From Cyprinodon diabolis (lineage: Eukaryota; Chordata; Actinopteri; Cyprinodontiformes; Cyprinodontidae): a stretch of DNA of 64,000 nt. The DNA lies in the NCBI GenBank assembly GCA_030533445.1, contig JARPUW010000503.1, positions 62,001 through 126,000 on the forward strand. Reading direction: 5' to 3'. A program made the translations under genes and the position numbers. Numbering within the stretch: position 1 is the first letter of the stretch; every line of letters starts with the position of its first letter. Below the pieces are notes generated by a model. It ran no database searches. It was not told the DNA's origin and saw only the letters and a list, made by a program, of their open reading frames with translations. This document shows positions 22,773-35,537 of the stretch, piece by piece.

Positions 22773-25700
22773 TTATAATTCTCCCGTATACCCAAAACTT
22801 CGGCGCGTAACTAGTCCCGCACGGTTTGGCGGATCGGGCCCAAAGTTGGCACACGCGTCGGGACCAATGGGGTGATGTGTGCTTGTATAAAACTTTCTCA
22901 TTAGTCCGAAGGTTTGCGAATTATTAGCGAAAACGTCGCAAAAAAATCCCATAGGAAATGAATGGGGAGAGGAAAAAAAAAGCATAAAAAACAGCACTTC
23001 ACTGTGTCGGCATACATTCACCTAGAAAAACAGTTTGAAGCTCAGTTTGTAGATAAATCCTTCGTCTATTTAAAACTGAAGACGGTATGTTGATAACTGC
23101 TACGGTTTTTGTATAATCAGACCTCAAGCGCCACAAAGTTTTAGCAAAATCCAGCCTGCTAGAGTGGAGCAACTGAAAAGCTAGAGTGTGAGGCAGGCGT
23201 TTTTTAAACACAAAAAAACATTTTAAACTCGCCCTCACGGCCACATATTTATAGCTAGAGTCACCATTTTTGGTCAGTTTGTAGACTGAAATCTCTGGAC
23301 CCACACAATATCTTCGGAATTACGGTAGGATTAATACTTTTCCTTAAAAACCCTCCAGACCGACCTAAAGTCGATGAAAATCAGAGCCGTTTTTCATTGG
23401 TTTTGGAGCAGAAGAGGGGAGAAAAACGAATCCGACTATGTGTTTTAAACTCGTCATAAATATTTTTCTGAATGACACACATACACCAAAGTTGGCATAG
23501 TTGGAGTCGAAGGATGACTGACGCTCACGGTGAAAAAATTTTTTGAATAACTCATACGGTTTTTGCTCAGCAGTCGTTTGTTCGGAGGACATTTTAAGCA
23601 CCTGAAAGCTGAGTGACAGTGACCTGCTGCAGCTAGCTCAATTAGAAGCTTAGGTGTGATGAAACGTTTTTTCTTTTTCTTTCTCTTCCCATTCAGTTTG
23701 TAGATGACCTACAGCCATGAAAGTTACTCCAATTGAAGACAAGATATAGCTGTCGCTTAGATAAAAAGAATTTTTCAGATACCTTTTACGGTTTTTACTC
23801 AGCAGTCGTTTGTTCGGAGGGGTGCTTTAGCAGCTAAAACGTGAGTGAGAGTGAGGTCCTGCAGTTAAAAGAAAGGGAGGAGCAGGTGGGCCAACCATTT
23901 TGTTTGTGCTTCGTTTTGGGTTGTGAAAGACCTACAGACATGAAGGTTACCCCAGTCTGAGACAAAGGATAGATGTTGCTTTCACTGAAAGAATTTTTCA
24001 GATATCTTTTACGGTTTTTGCTCAGCAGTCGTTTGTTCGGAGGGTAAGCACCTGGAAGCTAGCTGACAGTTAGCTTCTGCAGCAGCCTGCTAGAGTGCAG
24101 CTGCTGAAATCTTAGTGTGAGGCGGCCATTTTTTTCAGATCAAACATCTTATTCTCGCCCTCACGGCCACATATTTGGAGCTACAGTCACCATTTTTGGT
24201 CAGTTTGTAGACTGAAACCTCTGGACTCACACAATGTCTTCGGAATTACGGTAGGATTAATACTTTTCCTTAAAAACCCTCCAGACCAACCTAAAGTCGA
24301 TGAGAGTTTCAGCCTTTCTCTATTCTTTTTGAGCTGAAGATGGGAGAGAAACGAATCAGACTATGTGTTTTCAACTCGTCATAAATATTTTTCTGAATGA
24401 CACACATACACCAAAGTTGGTATAGTTGGAGTCGAAGGATTGCTGATGCTCATGGTGAAAATGTTTTTTGAATAACTCATACGGTTTTTGATCAGTAGTC
24501 GTTTGTTCGGTGCCGTTCTTCCCATACAAAAAAGCCTGGGAAGAAGAAACCAATAGTGAGTGCAGCTGTTGTCTGTGTCAGTGAGAGGCTCGTTAAGCGT
24601 TGTCAAGGTTACCAAGCTTCAAACAGATTTTACCTCTGCTGTTTTAAACAGCACATATTAATCTAATGGAGGGTGAAAGGACTGATTTAACATTGGGAAA
24701 TGGATACTATATGACTGCTGTCCATGACACTTCCCTTGCCACTCAGCACTGATAGACTTTCAAAATAAGACTCCAGGGACCCTACAAAATAAAAGCCTCT
24801 ATATTTTTTTACATATATTTATTGCCCTATATGGCTCAACATTATGACCCAAACTCAACCCCGTTTTAGAGAATAGACTCTAGGAGACTGTTTAAAACAC
24901 ACCCTATAGCAAATTTCAAAATAAAAGCCTCCCATTTCCGCTTCATCTACTGCCCTAATAACATGGAAAAAGAGTGATTTAACGATTGGAAAGTAATCAA
25001 CTATCATTGACGGGTCTGAACATTTTCTATAAACACAACTCTGTTGGACTTTCAAAATAAGACTCCAGGGACCCTACAAAATAAAAGCCTCTAGATTATA
25101 CTAATGCATTAATTGATGCAAATGGCTCAACATTATGACCCAAACTCTTCCAGGTTGTTTTTATTAGACTCTAGTGACCTTTTCAAAACACACCCAGAGC
25201 AAATTTCACAATAAAAGTCTCCCATTTACTCTGTAATACAGCAACTATTCACCTAATAACATGGAAAACCAGTGATTTAACATTTGGAAATGGATTCTAT
25301 ATCACTGCTGGGCGTGACCCATCTTTTGATGCACATTCATGATAGACTTTCAAAATAAGACTACAAGGACTCTACAGAATAAAAGCCTCTTCCTTATACA
25401 CACTCATACATTCTGGCATATTGCTCATTGCCATTGGTGATTTCATCACTGCAATGGCTCTTAGAAGGCGGGCGGAGCCCGCCAATGGTAACAGGCGGGC
25501 GGAGCCCGCCAAAGGTGATTACATCACTGCAATGGCTCTTAGCAGGCGGGCGGAGCCCGCCATTGGTGATTTCATCACTGCAATGGCTCTTAGAAGGCGG
25601 GCAGAGCCCGCCATTGGTGATTTTTTTCTTCACTGAGATGGCTCCTAGCAGGCGGGCGAAGCCCGCCAACTGGGCTTTACCCACTGTGTTTCAATATGGA

Positions 25701-25941
25701 CAACCCATATTACCCTTGTGCATCATACGCTGTGCACGTCTATTTCCCAGATTTCAGCACAAGTGGCACACAGCTCTCTTTGCCCATGAACTTGCCCTCT
25801 TTCCTTCCCTCAGCAGCCCTCAAAGGCGTAAGCAGTTGGTCTGGGGAGCCCCGACGTCACTTGCCAGGGCCGTATTGGCCCGGTTCCCCAGACGGGCAGT
25901 AGGTGGCCCCCCTCAAAATTTCTTTAGAAATTTTCTAGTTA
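22773..25941 (+). repeat. Unit 8 (long class, mosaic features)
   Basis: Length 3169 bp; D cluster at 25433-25667; no F copy. It has the AATCCGAC variant, the GTTAAAAGAAAGG variant of the 2/5/7/19 group, and the single-C deletion ACACACCCAGAG near 25190 that is typical of class R, all with a long-class D cluster. The donor-like site near 23839 is changed from AGGTGAGT to ACGTGAGT. Confidence 0.91.
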
Positions 25942-28900
25942 TTATAATTCTCCCGTATACCCAAAACTTCGGCGCGTAACTAGTCCCGCACGGTTTGGCG
26001 GATCGGGCCCAAAGTTGGCACACGCGTCGGGACCAATGGGGTGATGTGTGCTTGTATAAAACTTTCTCATTAGTCCGAAGGTTTGCGAATTATTAGCGAA
26101 AACGTCGCAAAAAAATCCCATAGGAAATGAATGGGGAGAGGAAAAAAAAAGCATAAAAAACAGCACTTCACTGTGTCGGCATACATTCACCTAGAAAAAC
26201 AGTTTGAAGCTCAGTTTGTAGATAAATCCTTCGTCTATTTAAAACTGAAGACGGTATGTTGATAACTGCTACGGTTTTTGTATAATCAGACCTCAAGCGC
26301 CACAAAGTTTTAGCAAAATCCAGCCTGCTAGAGTGGAGCAACTGAAAAGCTAGAGTGTGAGGCAGGCGTTTTTTAAACACAAAAAAACATTTTAAACTCG
26401 CCCTCACGGCCACATATTTATAGCTAGAGTCACCATTTTTGGTCAGTTTGTAGACTGAAATCTCTGGACCCACACAATATCTTCGGAATTACGGTAGGAT
26501 TAATACTTTTCCTTAAAAACCCTCCAGACCGACCTAAAGTCGATGAAAATCAGAGCCGTTTTTCATTGGTTTTGGAGCAGAAGAGGGGAGAAAAACGAAT
26601 CCGACTATGTGTTTTAAACTCGTCATAAATATTTTTCTGAATGACACACATACACCAAAGTTGGCATAGTTGGAGTCGAAGGATGTCTGACGCTCACGGT
26701 GAAAAAATTTTTTGAATAACTCATACGGTTTTTGCTCAGCAGTCGTTTGTTCGGAGGACATTTTAAGCACCTGAAAGCTGAGTGACAGTGACCTGCTGCA
26801 GCTAGCTCAATTAGAAGCTTAGGTGTGATGAAACGTTTTTTTCTTTTTCTTTCTCTTCCCATTCAGTTTGTAGATGACCTACAGCCATGAAAGTTACTCC
26901 AATTGAAGACAAGATATAGCTGTCGCTTAGATAAAAAGAATTTTTCAGACACCTTTTACGGTTTTTACTCAGCAGTCGTTTGTTCGGAGGGGTGCTTTAG
27001 CAGCTAAAAGGTGAGTGAGAGTGAGGTCCTGCAGTTCAAACAAAGGGAGGAGCAGGTGGGCCAACCATTTTGTTTGTGCTTCGTTTTGGGTTGTGAAAGA
27101 CCTACAGACATGAAGGTTACCCCAGTCTGAGACAAAGGATAGATGTTGCTTTCACTGAAAGAATTTTTCAGATATCTTTTACGGTTTTTGCTCAGCAGTC
27201 GTTTGTTCGGAGGGTAAGCACCTGGAAGCTAGCTGACAGTTAGCTTCTGCAGCAGCCTGCTAGAGTGCAGCTGCTGAAATCTTAGTGTGAGGCGGCCATT
27301 TTTTTAAGATCAAACATCTTATTCTCGCCCTCACGGCCACATATTTGGAGCTACAGTCACCATTTTTGGTCAGTTTGTAGACTGAAACCTCTGGACTCAC
27401 ACAATGTCTTCGGAATTACGGTAGGATTAATACTTTTCCTTAAAAACCCTCCAGACCAACCTAAAGTCGATGAGTTTCAGCCTTTCTCCATTCTTTTTGA
27501 GCTGAAGATGGGAGAGAAACGAATCAGACTATGTGTTTTCAAGTCGTCATAAATATTGTTCTGAATGACACACATACACCAAAGTTGGTATACTTGGAGT
27601 CGAAGGATTGCTGATGCTCATGGTGAAAATGTTTTTTGAATAACTCATACGGTTTTTGATCAGTAGTCGTTTGTTTTCGTTGCCGTTCTTCCCATACAAA
27701 AAAGCCTGGGAAGAAGAAACCAATAGTGAGTGCAGCTGTTGTCTGTGTCAGTGAGAGGCTCGTTAAGCGTTGTCAAGGTTACCAAGCTTCAAACAGATTT
27801 TACCTCTGCTGTTTTAAACAGCACATATTAATCTAATGGAGGGTGAAAGGACTGATTTAACATTGGGAAATGGATACTATATGACTGCTGTCCATGACAC
27901 TTCCCTTGCCACTCAGCACTGATAGACTTTCAAAATAAGACTCCAGGGACCCTACAAAATAAAAGCCTCTATATTTTTTACATATATTTATTGCCCTATA
28001 TGGCTCAATATTATGACCCAAACTCAACCCCGTTTTAGAGAATAGACTCTAGGAGACTGTTTAAAACACACCCTATAGCAAATTTCAAAATAAAAGCCTC
28101 CCATTTCCGCTTCATCTACTGCCCTAATAACATGGAAAAAGAGTGATTTAACGATTGGAAAGTAATCAACTATCATTGACGGGTCTGAACATTTTCTATA
28201 AACACAACTCTGTTGGACTTTCAAAATAAGACTCCAGCGACCCTACAAAATAAAAGCCTCTAGATTATACTAATGCATTAATTGATGCAAATGGCTCAAC
28301 ATTATGACCCAAACTCTTCCAGGTTGTTTTTATTAGACTCTAGTGACCTTTTCAAAACACACCCAGAGCAAATTTCACAATAAAAGTCTCCCATTTACTC
28401 TGTAATACAGCAACTATTCACCTAATAACATGGAAAACCAGTGATTTAACATTTGGAAATTGATTCTATATAACTGCTGGGCATGACCCATCTTTAGATG
28501 CACTTCCATGATAGACTTTCAAAATAAGACTCCAGGGACTCTACAGAATAAAAGCCTCTTCCTTATACACACTCATACATTCTGGCATATTGCTCATTGC
28601 CATTTGTAATTTCATCACTGCAATGGCTCTTAGAAGGCGGGCGGAGCCCGCCATTGGTGATTTCATCACTGCAATGGCTCTTAGAAGGCGGGCGGAGCCC
28701 GCCATTGGTGATTTCATCACTGCAATGGCTCTTAGCAGGCGGGCAGAGCCCGCCATTGGTGATTTTTTTCATCGCTGCAAGGGCTCCTAGCAGGCGGGCG
28801 GAGCCCACCAACTGAGCTTTACCCACTGCGGTTCAATATGGACAACCCATATTACCCTTTTGCATCATACGCTGTGCACGTCTATTTCCCAGATTTCAGC

Positions 28901-29152
28901 ACAAGTGGCACACAGCTCTCTTTGCCCATGACCTAGCCCTCTTTCCTTCCCTCAGCAGCCCTCAAAGGCGTAAGCAGTTGGTCTGGGGAGCCCCGACATA
29001 ACTTGCCAGGGCCGTATTGGCCCTGTTCCCCAGACGGGCAGTAGGTGGCCCCCCTCAAAATTTCTTTAGAAATTTTCTAGTTGGGGGGCCACATGCCGAA
29101 GGCATGGCCCACCTACTACTATTGCACATATTTATTCCGCGTATTATTATTA
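25942..29152 (+). repeat. Unit 9 (class R, subgroup 9/18/20, one F copy)
   Basis: Length 3211 bp. This is the first class R unit in the window. D cluster at 28602-28809 begins ATTTGTAATTTC and its last hairpin arm is GCCCACC. Other marks are GATGAGTTTCAGCC, TATACTTGGAGTC, TTTGTTTTCGTTGCC, TTGGAAATTGATTC and ATGACCTAGCCC in block E, where most long units read ATGAACTTGCCC. One F copy starts at 29083. Confidence 0.92.
28602..28809 (+). repeat. Block D, class R form with four hairpins (unit 9)
   Basis: It opens with ATTTGTAATTTCATCAC and has three regular 51-bp cassettes. Then GATTTTTTTCATCGCTGCAA replaces the long-class GATTTTTTTCTTCACTGAGA before the last hairpin. The same form is at 31809-32016, 41334-41541, 47643-47850, 57101-57308 and 63549-63756. 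The last arm is GCCCACC or GCCCCCC, so that stem is weakened in all six. Confidence 0.9.
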
Positions 29153-29156
29153 TTAT
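29083..29156 (+). repeat. F minisatellite, one copy, unit 9/10 junction
   Basis: One F copy directly after CTAGTT, followed by (ATT)n. It is the only F copy attached to a class R unit end in this window. Confidence 0.88.
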
Positions 29157-32100
29157 AATTCTCCCGTATACCCAAAACTTCGGCGCATAACTAGTCCCGC
29201 ACGGTTTGGCGGATCGGGCCCAAAGTTGGCACACGCGTCGGGACCAATGGGGTGATGTGTGCTTGTATAAAACTTTCTCATTAGTCCGAAGGTTTGCGAA
29301 TTATTAGCGAAAACGTCGCAAAAAAATCCCATAGGAAATGAATGGGGAGAGGAAAAAAAAAGCATAAAAAACAGCACTTCACTGTGTCGGCATACATTCA
29401 CCTAGAAAAACAGTTTGAAGCTCAGTTTGTAGATAAATCCTTCGTCTATTTAAAACTGAAGACGGTATGTTGATAACTGCTACGGTTTTTGTATAATCAG
29501 ACCTCAAGCGCCACAAAGTTTTAGCAAAATCCAGCCTGCTAGAGTGGAGCAACTGAAAAGCTAGAGTGTGAGGCAGGCGTTTTTTAAACACAAAAAAACA
29601 TTTTAAACTCGCCCTCACGGCCACATATTTATAGCTAGAGTCACCATTTTTGGTCAGTTTGTAGACTGAAATCTCTGGACCCACACAATATCTTCGGAAT
29701 TACGGTAGGATTAATACTTTTCCTTAAAAACCCTCCAGACCGACCTAAAGTCGATGAAAATCAGAGCCGTTTTTCATTGGTTTTGGAGCAGAAGAGGGGA
29801 GAAAAACGAATCAGACTATGTGTTTTAAACTCGTCATAAATATTTTTCTGAATGACACACATACACCAAAGTTGGCATAGTTGGAGTCGAAGCATGACTG
29901 ACGCTCACGGTGAAAAAATTTTTTGAATAACTCATACGGTTTTTGCTCAGCAGTCGTTTGTTCGGAGGACATTTTAAGCACCTGAAAGCTGAGTGACAGT
30001 GACCTGCTGCAGCTAGCTCAATTAGAAGCTTAGGTGTGATGAAACGTTTTTTCTTTTTCTTTCTCTTCCCGTTCAGTTTGTAGATGACCTACAGCCATGA
30101 AAGTTACTCCAATTGAAGACAAGATATAGCTGTCGCTTAGATAAAAAGAATTTTTCAGATACCTTTTACGGTTTTTACTCAGCAGTCGTTTGTTCGGAGG
30201 GGTGCTTTAGCAGCTAAAAGGTGAGTGAGAGTGAGGTCCTGCAGTTCAAACAAAGGGAGGAGCAGGTGGGCCAACCATTTTGTTTGTGCTTCGTTTTGGG
30301 TTGTGAAAGACCTACAGACATGAAGGTTACCCCAGTCTGAGACAAAGGATAGATGTTGCTTTCACTGAAAGAATTTTTCAGATATCTTTTACGGTTTTTG
30401 CTCAGCAGTCGTTTGTTCGGAGGGTAAGCACCTGGAAGCTAGCTGACAGTTAGCTTCTGCAGCAGCCTGCTAGAGTGCAGCTGCTGAAATTTAGTGTGAG
30501 GCGGCCATTTTTTTAAGATCAAACATCTTATTCTCGCCCTCACGGCCACATATTTGGAGCTACAGTCACCATTTTTGGTCAGTTTGTAGACTGAAACCTC
30601 TGGACTCACACAATGTCTTCGGAATTACGGTAGGATTAATACTTTTCCTTAAAAACCCTCCAGACCAACCTAAAGTCGATGAGTTTCAGCCTTTCTCCAT
30701 TCTTTTTGAGCTGAAGATGGGAGAGAAACGAATCAGACTATGTGTTTTCAAGTCGTCATAAATATTGTTCTGAATGACACACATACACCAAAGTTGGTAT
30801 AGTTGGAGTCGAAGGATTGCTGATGCTCATGGTGAAAATGTTTTTTGAATAACTCATACGGTTTTTGATCAGTAGTCGTTTGTTCGGTGCCGTTCTTCCT
30901 ATACAAAAAAGCCTGGGAAGAAGAAACGAATAGTGAGTGCAGCTGTTGTCTGTGTCAGTGAGAGGCTCGTTAAGCGTTGTCAAGGTTACCAAGCTTCAAA
31001 CAGATTTTACCTCTGCTGTTTTAAACAGCACATATTAATCTAATGGAGGGTGAAAGGACTGATTTAACATTGGGAAATGGATACTATATGACTGCTGTCC
31101 ATGACACTTCCCTTGCCACTCAGCACTGATAGACTTTCAAAATAAGACTCCAGGGACCCTACAAAATAAAAGCCTCTATATTTTTTACATATATTTATTG
31201 CCCTATATGGCTCAACATTATGACCCAAACTCAACCCCGTTTTAGAGAATAGACTCTAGGAGACTGTTTAAAACACACCCTATAGCAAATTTCAAAATAA
31301 AAGCCTCCCATTTCCGCTTCATCTACTGCCCTAATAACATGGAAAAAGAGTGATTTAACGATTGGAAAGTAATCAACTATCATTGACGGGTCTGAACATT
31401 TTCTATAAACACAACTCTGTTGGACTTTCAAAATAAGACTCCAGCGACCCTACAAAATAAAAGCCTCTAGATTATACTAATGCATTAATTGATGCAAATG
31501 GCTCAACATTATGACCCAAACTCTTCCAGGTTGTTTTTATTAGACTCTAGTGACCTTTTCAAAACACACCCAGAGCAAATTTCACAATAAAAGTCTCCCA
31601 TTTACTCTGTAATACAGCAACTATTCACCTAATAACATGGAAAACCAGTGATTTAACATTTGGAAATTGATTCTATATAACTGCTGGGCATGACCCATCT
31701 TTAGATGCACTTCCATGATAGACTTTCAAAATAAGACTCCAGGGACTCTACAGAATAAAAGCCTCTTCCTTATACACACTCATACATTCTGGCATATTGC
31801 TCATTGCCATTTGTAATTTCATCACTGCAATGGCTCTTAGAAGGCGGGCGGAGCCCGCCATTGGTGATTTCATCACTGCAATGGCTCTTAGAAGGCGGGC
31901 GGAGCCCGCCATTGGTGATTTCATCACTGCAATGGCTCTTAGCAGGCGGGCAGAGCCCGCCATTGGTGATTTTTTTCATCGCTGCAAGGGCTCCTAGCAG
32001 GCGGGCGGAGCCCCCCAACTGAGCTTTACCCACTGCGGTTCAATATGGACAACCCATATTACCCTTTTGCATCATACGCTGTGCACGTCTATTTCCCAGA

Positions 32101-32293
32101 TTTCAGCACAAGTGGCACACAGCTCTCTTTGCCCATGAACTTGCCCTCTTTCCTTCCCTCAGCAGCCCTCAAAGGCGTAAGCAGTTGGTCTGGGGAGCCC
32201 CGACGTCACTTGCCAGGGCCGTATTGGCCCGGTTCCCCAGACGGGCAGTAGGTGGCCCCCCTCAAAATTTCTTTAGAAATTTTCTAGTTATTA
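29153..32293 (+). repeat. Unit 10 (class R, subgroup 10/13)
   Basis: Length 3141 bp; D cluster at 31809-32016, last hairpin arm GCCCCCC; no F copy. It shares GAAGCATGACTG, CTTCCTATACAAAAAAG and GAAACGAATAGTG with unit 13. Block E downstream of D returns to the long-class form (ATGAACTTGCCC, GACGTCAC), which suggests an exchange within E. Confidence 0.91.
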
Positions 32294-35200
32294 TTATAAT
32301 TCTCCCGTATACCCAAAACTTCGGCGCGTAACTAGTCCCGCACGGTTTGGCGGATCGGGCCCAAAGTTGGCACACGCGTCGGGACCAATGGGGTGATGTG
32401 TGCTTGTATAAAACTTTCTCATTAGTCCGAAGGTTTGCGAATTATTAGCGAAAACGTCGCAAAAAAATCCCATAGGAAATGAATGGGGAGAGGAAAAAAA
32501 AAGCATAAAAAACAGCACTTCACTGTGTCGGCATACATTCACCTAGAAAAACAGTTTGAAGCTCAGTTTGTAGATAAATCCTTCGTCTATTTAAAACTGA
32601 AGACGGTATGTTGATAACTGCTACGGTTTTTGTATAATCAGACCTCAAGCGCCACAAAGTTTTAGCAAAATCCAGCCTGCTAGAGTGGAGCAACTGAAAA
32701 GCTAGAGTGTGAGGCAGGCGTTTTTTAAACACAAAAAAACATTTTAAACTCGCCCTCACGGCCACATATTTATAGCTAGAGTCACCATTTTTGGTCAGTT
32801 TGTAGACTGAAATCTCTGGACCCACACAATATCTTCGGAATTACGGTAGGATTAATACTTTTCCTTAAAAACCCTCCAGACCGACCTAAAGTCGATGAAA
32901 ATCAGAGCCGTTTTTCATTGGTTTTGGAGCAGAAGAGGGGAGAAAAACGAATCCGACTATGTGTTTTAAACTCGTCATAAATATTTTTCTGAATGACACA
33001 CATACACCAAAGTTGGCATAGTTGGAGTCGAAGGATGACTGACGCTCACGGTGAAAAAATTTTTTGAATAACTCATACGGTTTTTGCTCAGCAGTCGTTT
33101 GTTCGGAGGACATTTTAAGCACCTGAAAGCTGAGTGACAGTGACCTGCTGCAGCTAGCTCAATTAGAAGCTTAGGTGTGATGAAACGTTTTTTCTTTTTC
33201 TTTCTCTTCCCATTCAGTTTGTAGATGACCTACAGCCATGAAAGTTACTCCAATTGAAGACAAGATATAGCTGTCGCTTAGATAAAAAGAATTTTTCAGA
33301 TACCTTTTACGGTTTTTACTCAGCAGTCGTTTGTTCGGAGGGGTGCTTTAGCAGCTAAAAGGTGAGTGAGAGTGAGGTCCTGCAGTTCAAACAAAGGGAG
33401 GAGCAGGTGGGCCAACCATTTTGTTTGTGCTTCGTTTTGGGTTGTGAAAGACCTACAGACATGAAGGTTACCCCAGTCTGAGACAAAGGATAGATGTTGC
33501 TTTCACTGAAAGAATTTTTCAGATATCTTTTACGGTTTTTGCTCAGCAGTCGTTTGTTCGGAGGGTAAGCACCTGGAAGCTAGCTGACAGTTAGCTTCTG
33601 CAGCAGCCTGCTAGAGTGCAGCTGCTGAAATCTTAGTGTGAGGCGGCCATTTTTTAAGATCAAACATCTTATTCTCGCCCTCACGGCCACATATTTGGAG
33701 CTACAGTCACCATTTTTGGTCAGTTTGTAGACTGAAACCTCTGGACTCACACAATGTCTTCGGAATTACGGTAGGATTAATACTTTGCCTTAAAAACCCT
33801 CCAGACCAACCTAAAGTGGATGAGAGTTTCAGCCTTTCTCCATTCTTTTTGAGCTGAAGATGGGAGAAAAACGAATCAGACTATGTGTTTTCAACTCGTC
33901 ATAAATATTTTTCTGAATGACACACATACACCAAAGTTGGTATAGTTGGAGTCGAAGGATTGCTGATGCTCATGGTGAAAATGTTTTTTGAATAACTCAT
34001 ACGGTTTTTGATCAGTAGTCGTTTGTTCGGTGCCGTTCTTCCCATACAAAAAAGCCTGGGAAGAAGAAACCAATAGTGAGTGCAGCTGTTGTCTGTGTCA
34101 GTGAGAGGCTCGTTAAGCGTTGTCAAGGTTACCAAGCTTCAAACAGATTTTACCTCTGCTGTTTTAAACAGCACATATTAATCTAATGGAGGGTGAAAGG
34201 ACTGATTTAACATTGGGAAATGGATACTATATGACTGCTGTACATGACACTTCCCTTGCCACTCAGCACTGATAGACTTTCAAAATAAGACTCCAGGGAC
34301 CCTACAAAATAAAAGCCTCTATATTTTTTACATATATTTATTGCTCTATATGGCTCAACATTATGACCCAAACTCAACCCCGTTTTAGAGAATAGACTCT
34401 AGGAGACTGTTTAAAACACACCCTATAGCAAATTTCAAAATAAAAGCCTCCCATTTCCGCTTCATCTACTGCCCTAATAACATGGAAAAAGAGTGATTTA
34501 ACGATTGGAAAGTAATCAACTATCATTGACGGGTCTGAACATTTTCTATAAACACAACTCTGTTGGACTTTCAAAATAAGACTCCAGGGACCCTACAAAA
34601 TAAAAGCCTCTAGATTATAGTAATGCATTAATTGATGCAAATGGCTCAACATTATGACCCAAACTCTTCCAGGTTGTTTTTATTAGACTCTAGTGACCTT
34701 TTCAAAACACACCCCAGAGCAAATTTCACAATAAAAGTCTCCCATTTACTCTGTAATACAGCAACTATTCACCTAATAACATGGAAAACCAGTGATTTAA
34801 CATTTGGAAATGGTTTCCATATCACTGCTGGGCGTGACCCATCTTTTGATGCACATTCATGATAGACTTTCAAAATAAGACTACAAGGACTCTACAGAAT
34901 AAAAGCCTCTTCCTTATACACACTCATACATTCTGGCATATTGCTCATTGCCATTGGTGATTTCATCACTGCAATGGCTCTTAGAAGGCGGGCGGAGCCC
35001 GCCAATGGTAACAGGCGGGCAGAGCCCGCCAAAGGTGATTACATCACTGCAATGGCTCTTAGCAGGCGGGCGGAGCCCGCCCTTGGTGATTTCATCACTG
35101 CAATGGCTCTTAGAAGGCGGGCAGAGCCCGCCATTGGTGATTTTTTTCTTCACTGAGATGGCTCCTAGCAGGCGGGCGAAGCCCGCCAACTGGGCTTTAC

Positions 35201-35533
35201 CCACTGTGTTTCAATATGGACAACCCATATTACCCTTGTGCATCATACGCTGTGCACGTCTATTTCCCAGATTTCAGCACAAGTGGCACACAGCTCTCTT
35301 TGCCCATGAACTTGCCCTCTTTCCTTCCCTCAGCAGCCCTCAAAGGCGTAAGCAGTTGGTCTGGGGAGCCCCGACGTCACTTGCCAGGGCCGTATTGGCC
35401 CGGTTCCCCAGACGGGCAGTAGGTGGCCCCCCTCAAAATTTCTTTAGAAATTTTCTAGTTGGGGGGCCACATGCCGAAGGCATGGCCCACCTACTACTAT
35501 TGCACATATTTATTCCGCGTATTATTATTATTA
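32294..35533 (+). repeat. Unit 11 (long class, 4/11 subgroup, one F copy)
   Basis: Length 3240 bp; D cluster at 34953-35187; one F copy from 35461. It carries the unit 4 marker set (CTTTGCCTTAAAAACC, AAAGTGGATGAG, TTGCTCTATATGG). Private changes include GGTTTCCATATC near 34813 and GCCCTTGGTG in D. Confidence 0.92.
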
Positions 35534-35537
35534 TTAT
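35461..35537 (+). repeat. F minisatellite, one copy, unit 11/12 junction
   Basis: One F copy directly after CTAGTT, followed by a longer ATT run than at 6463. Confidence 0.88.
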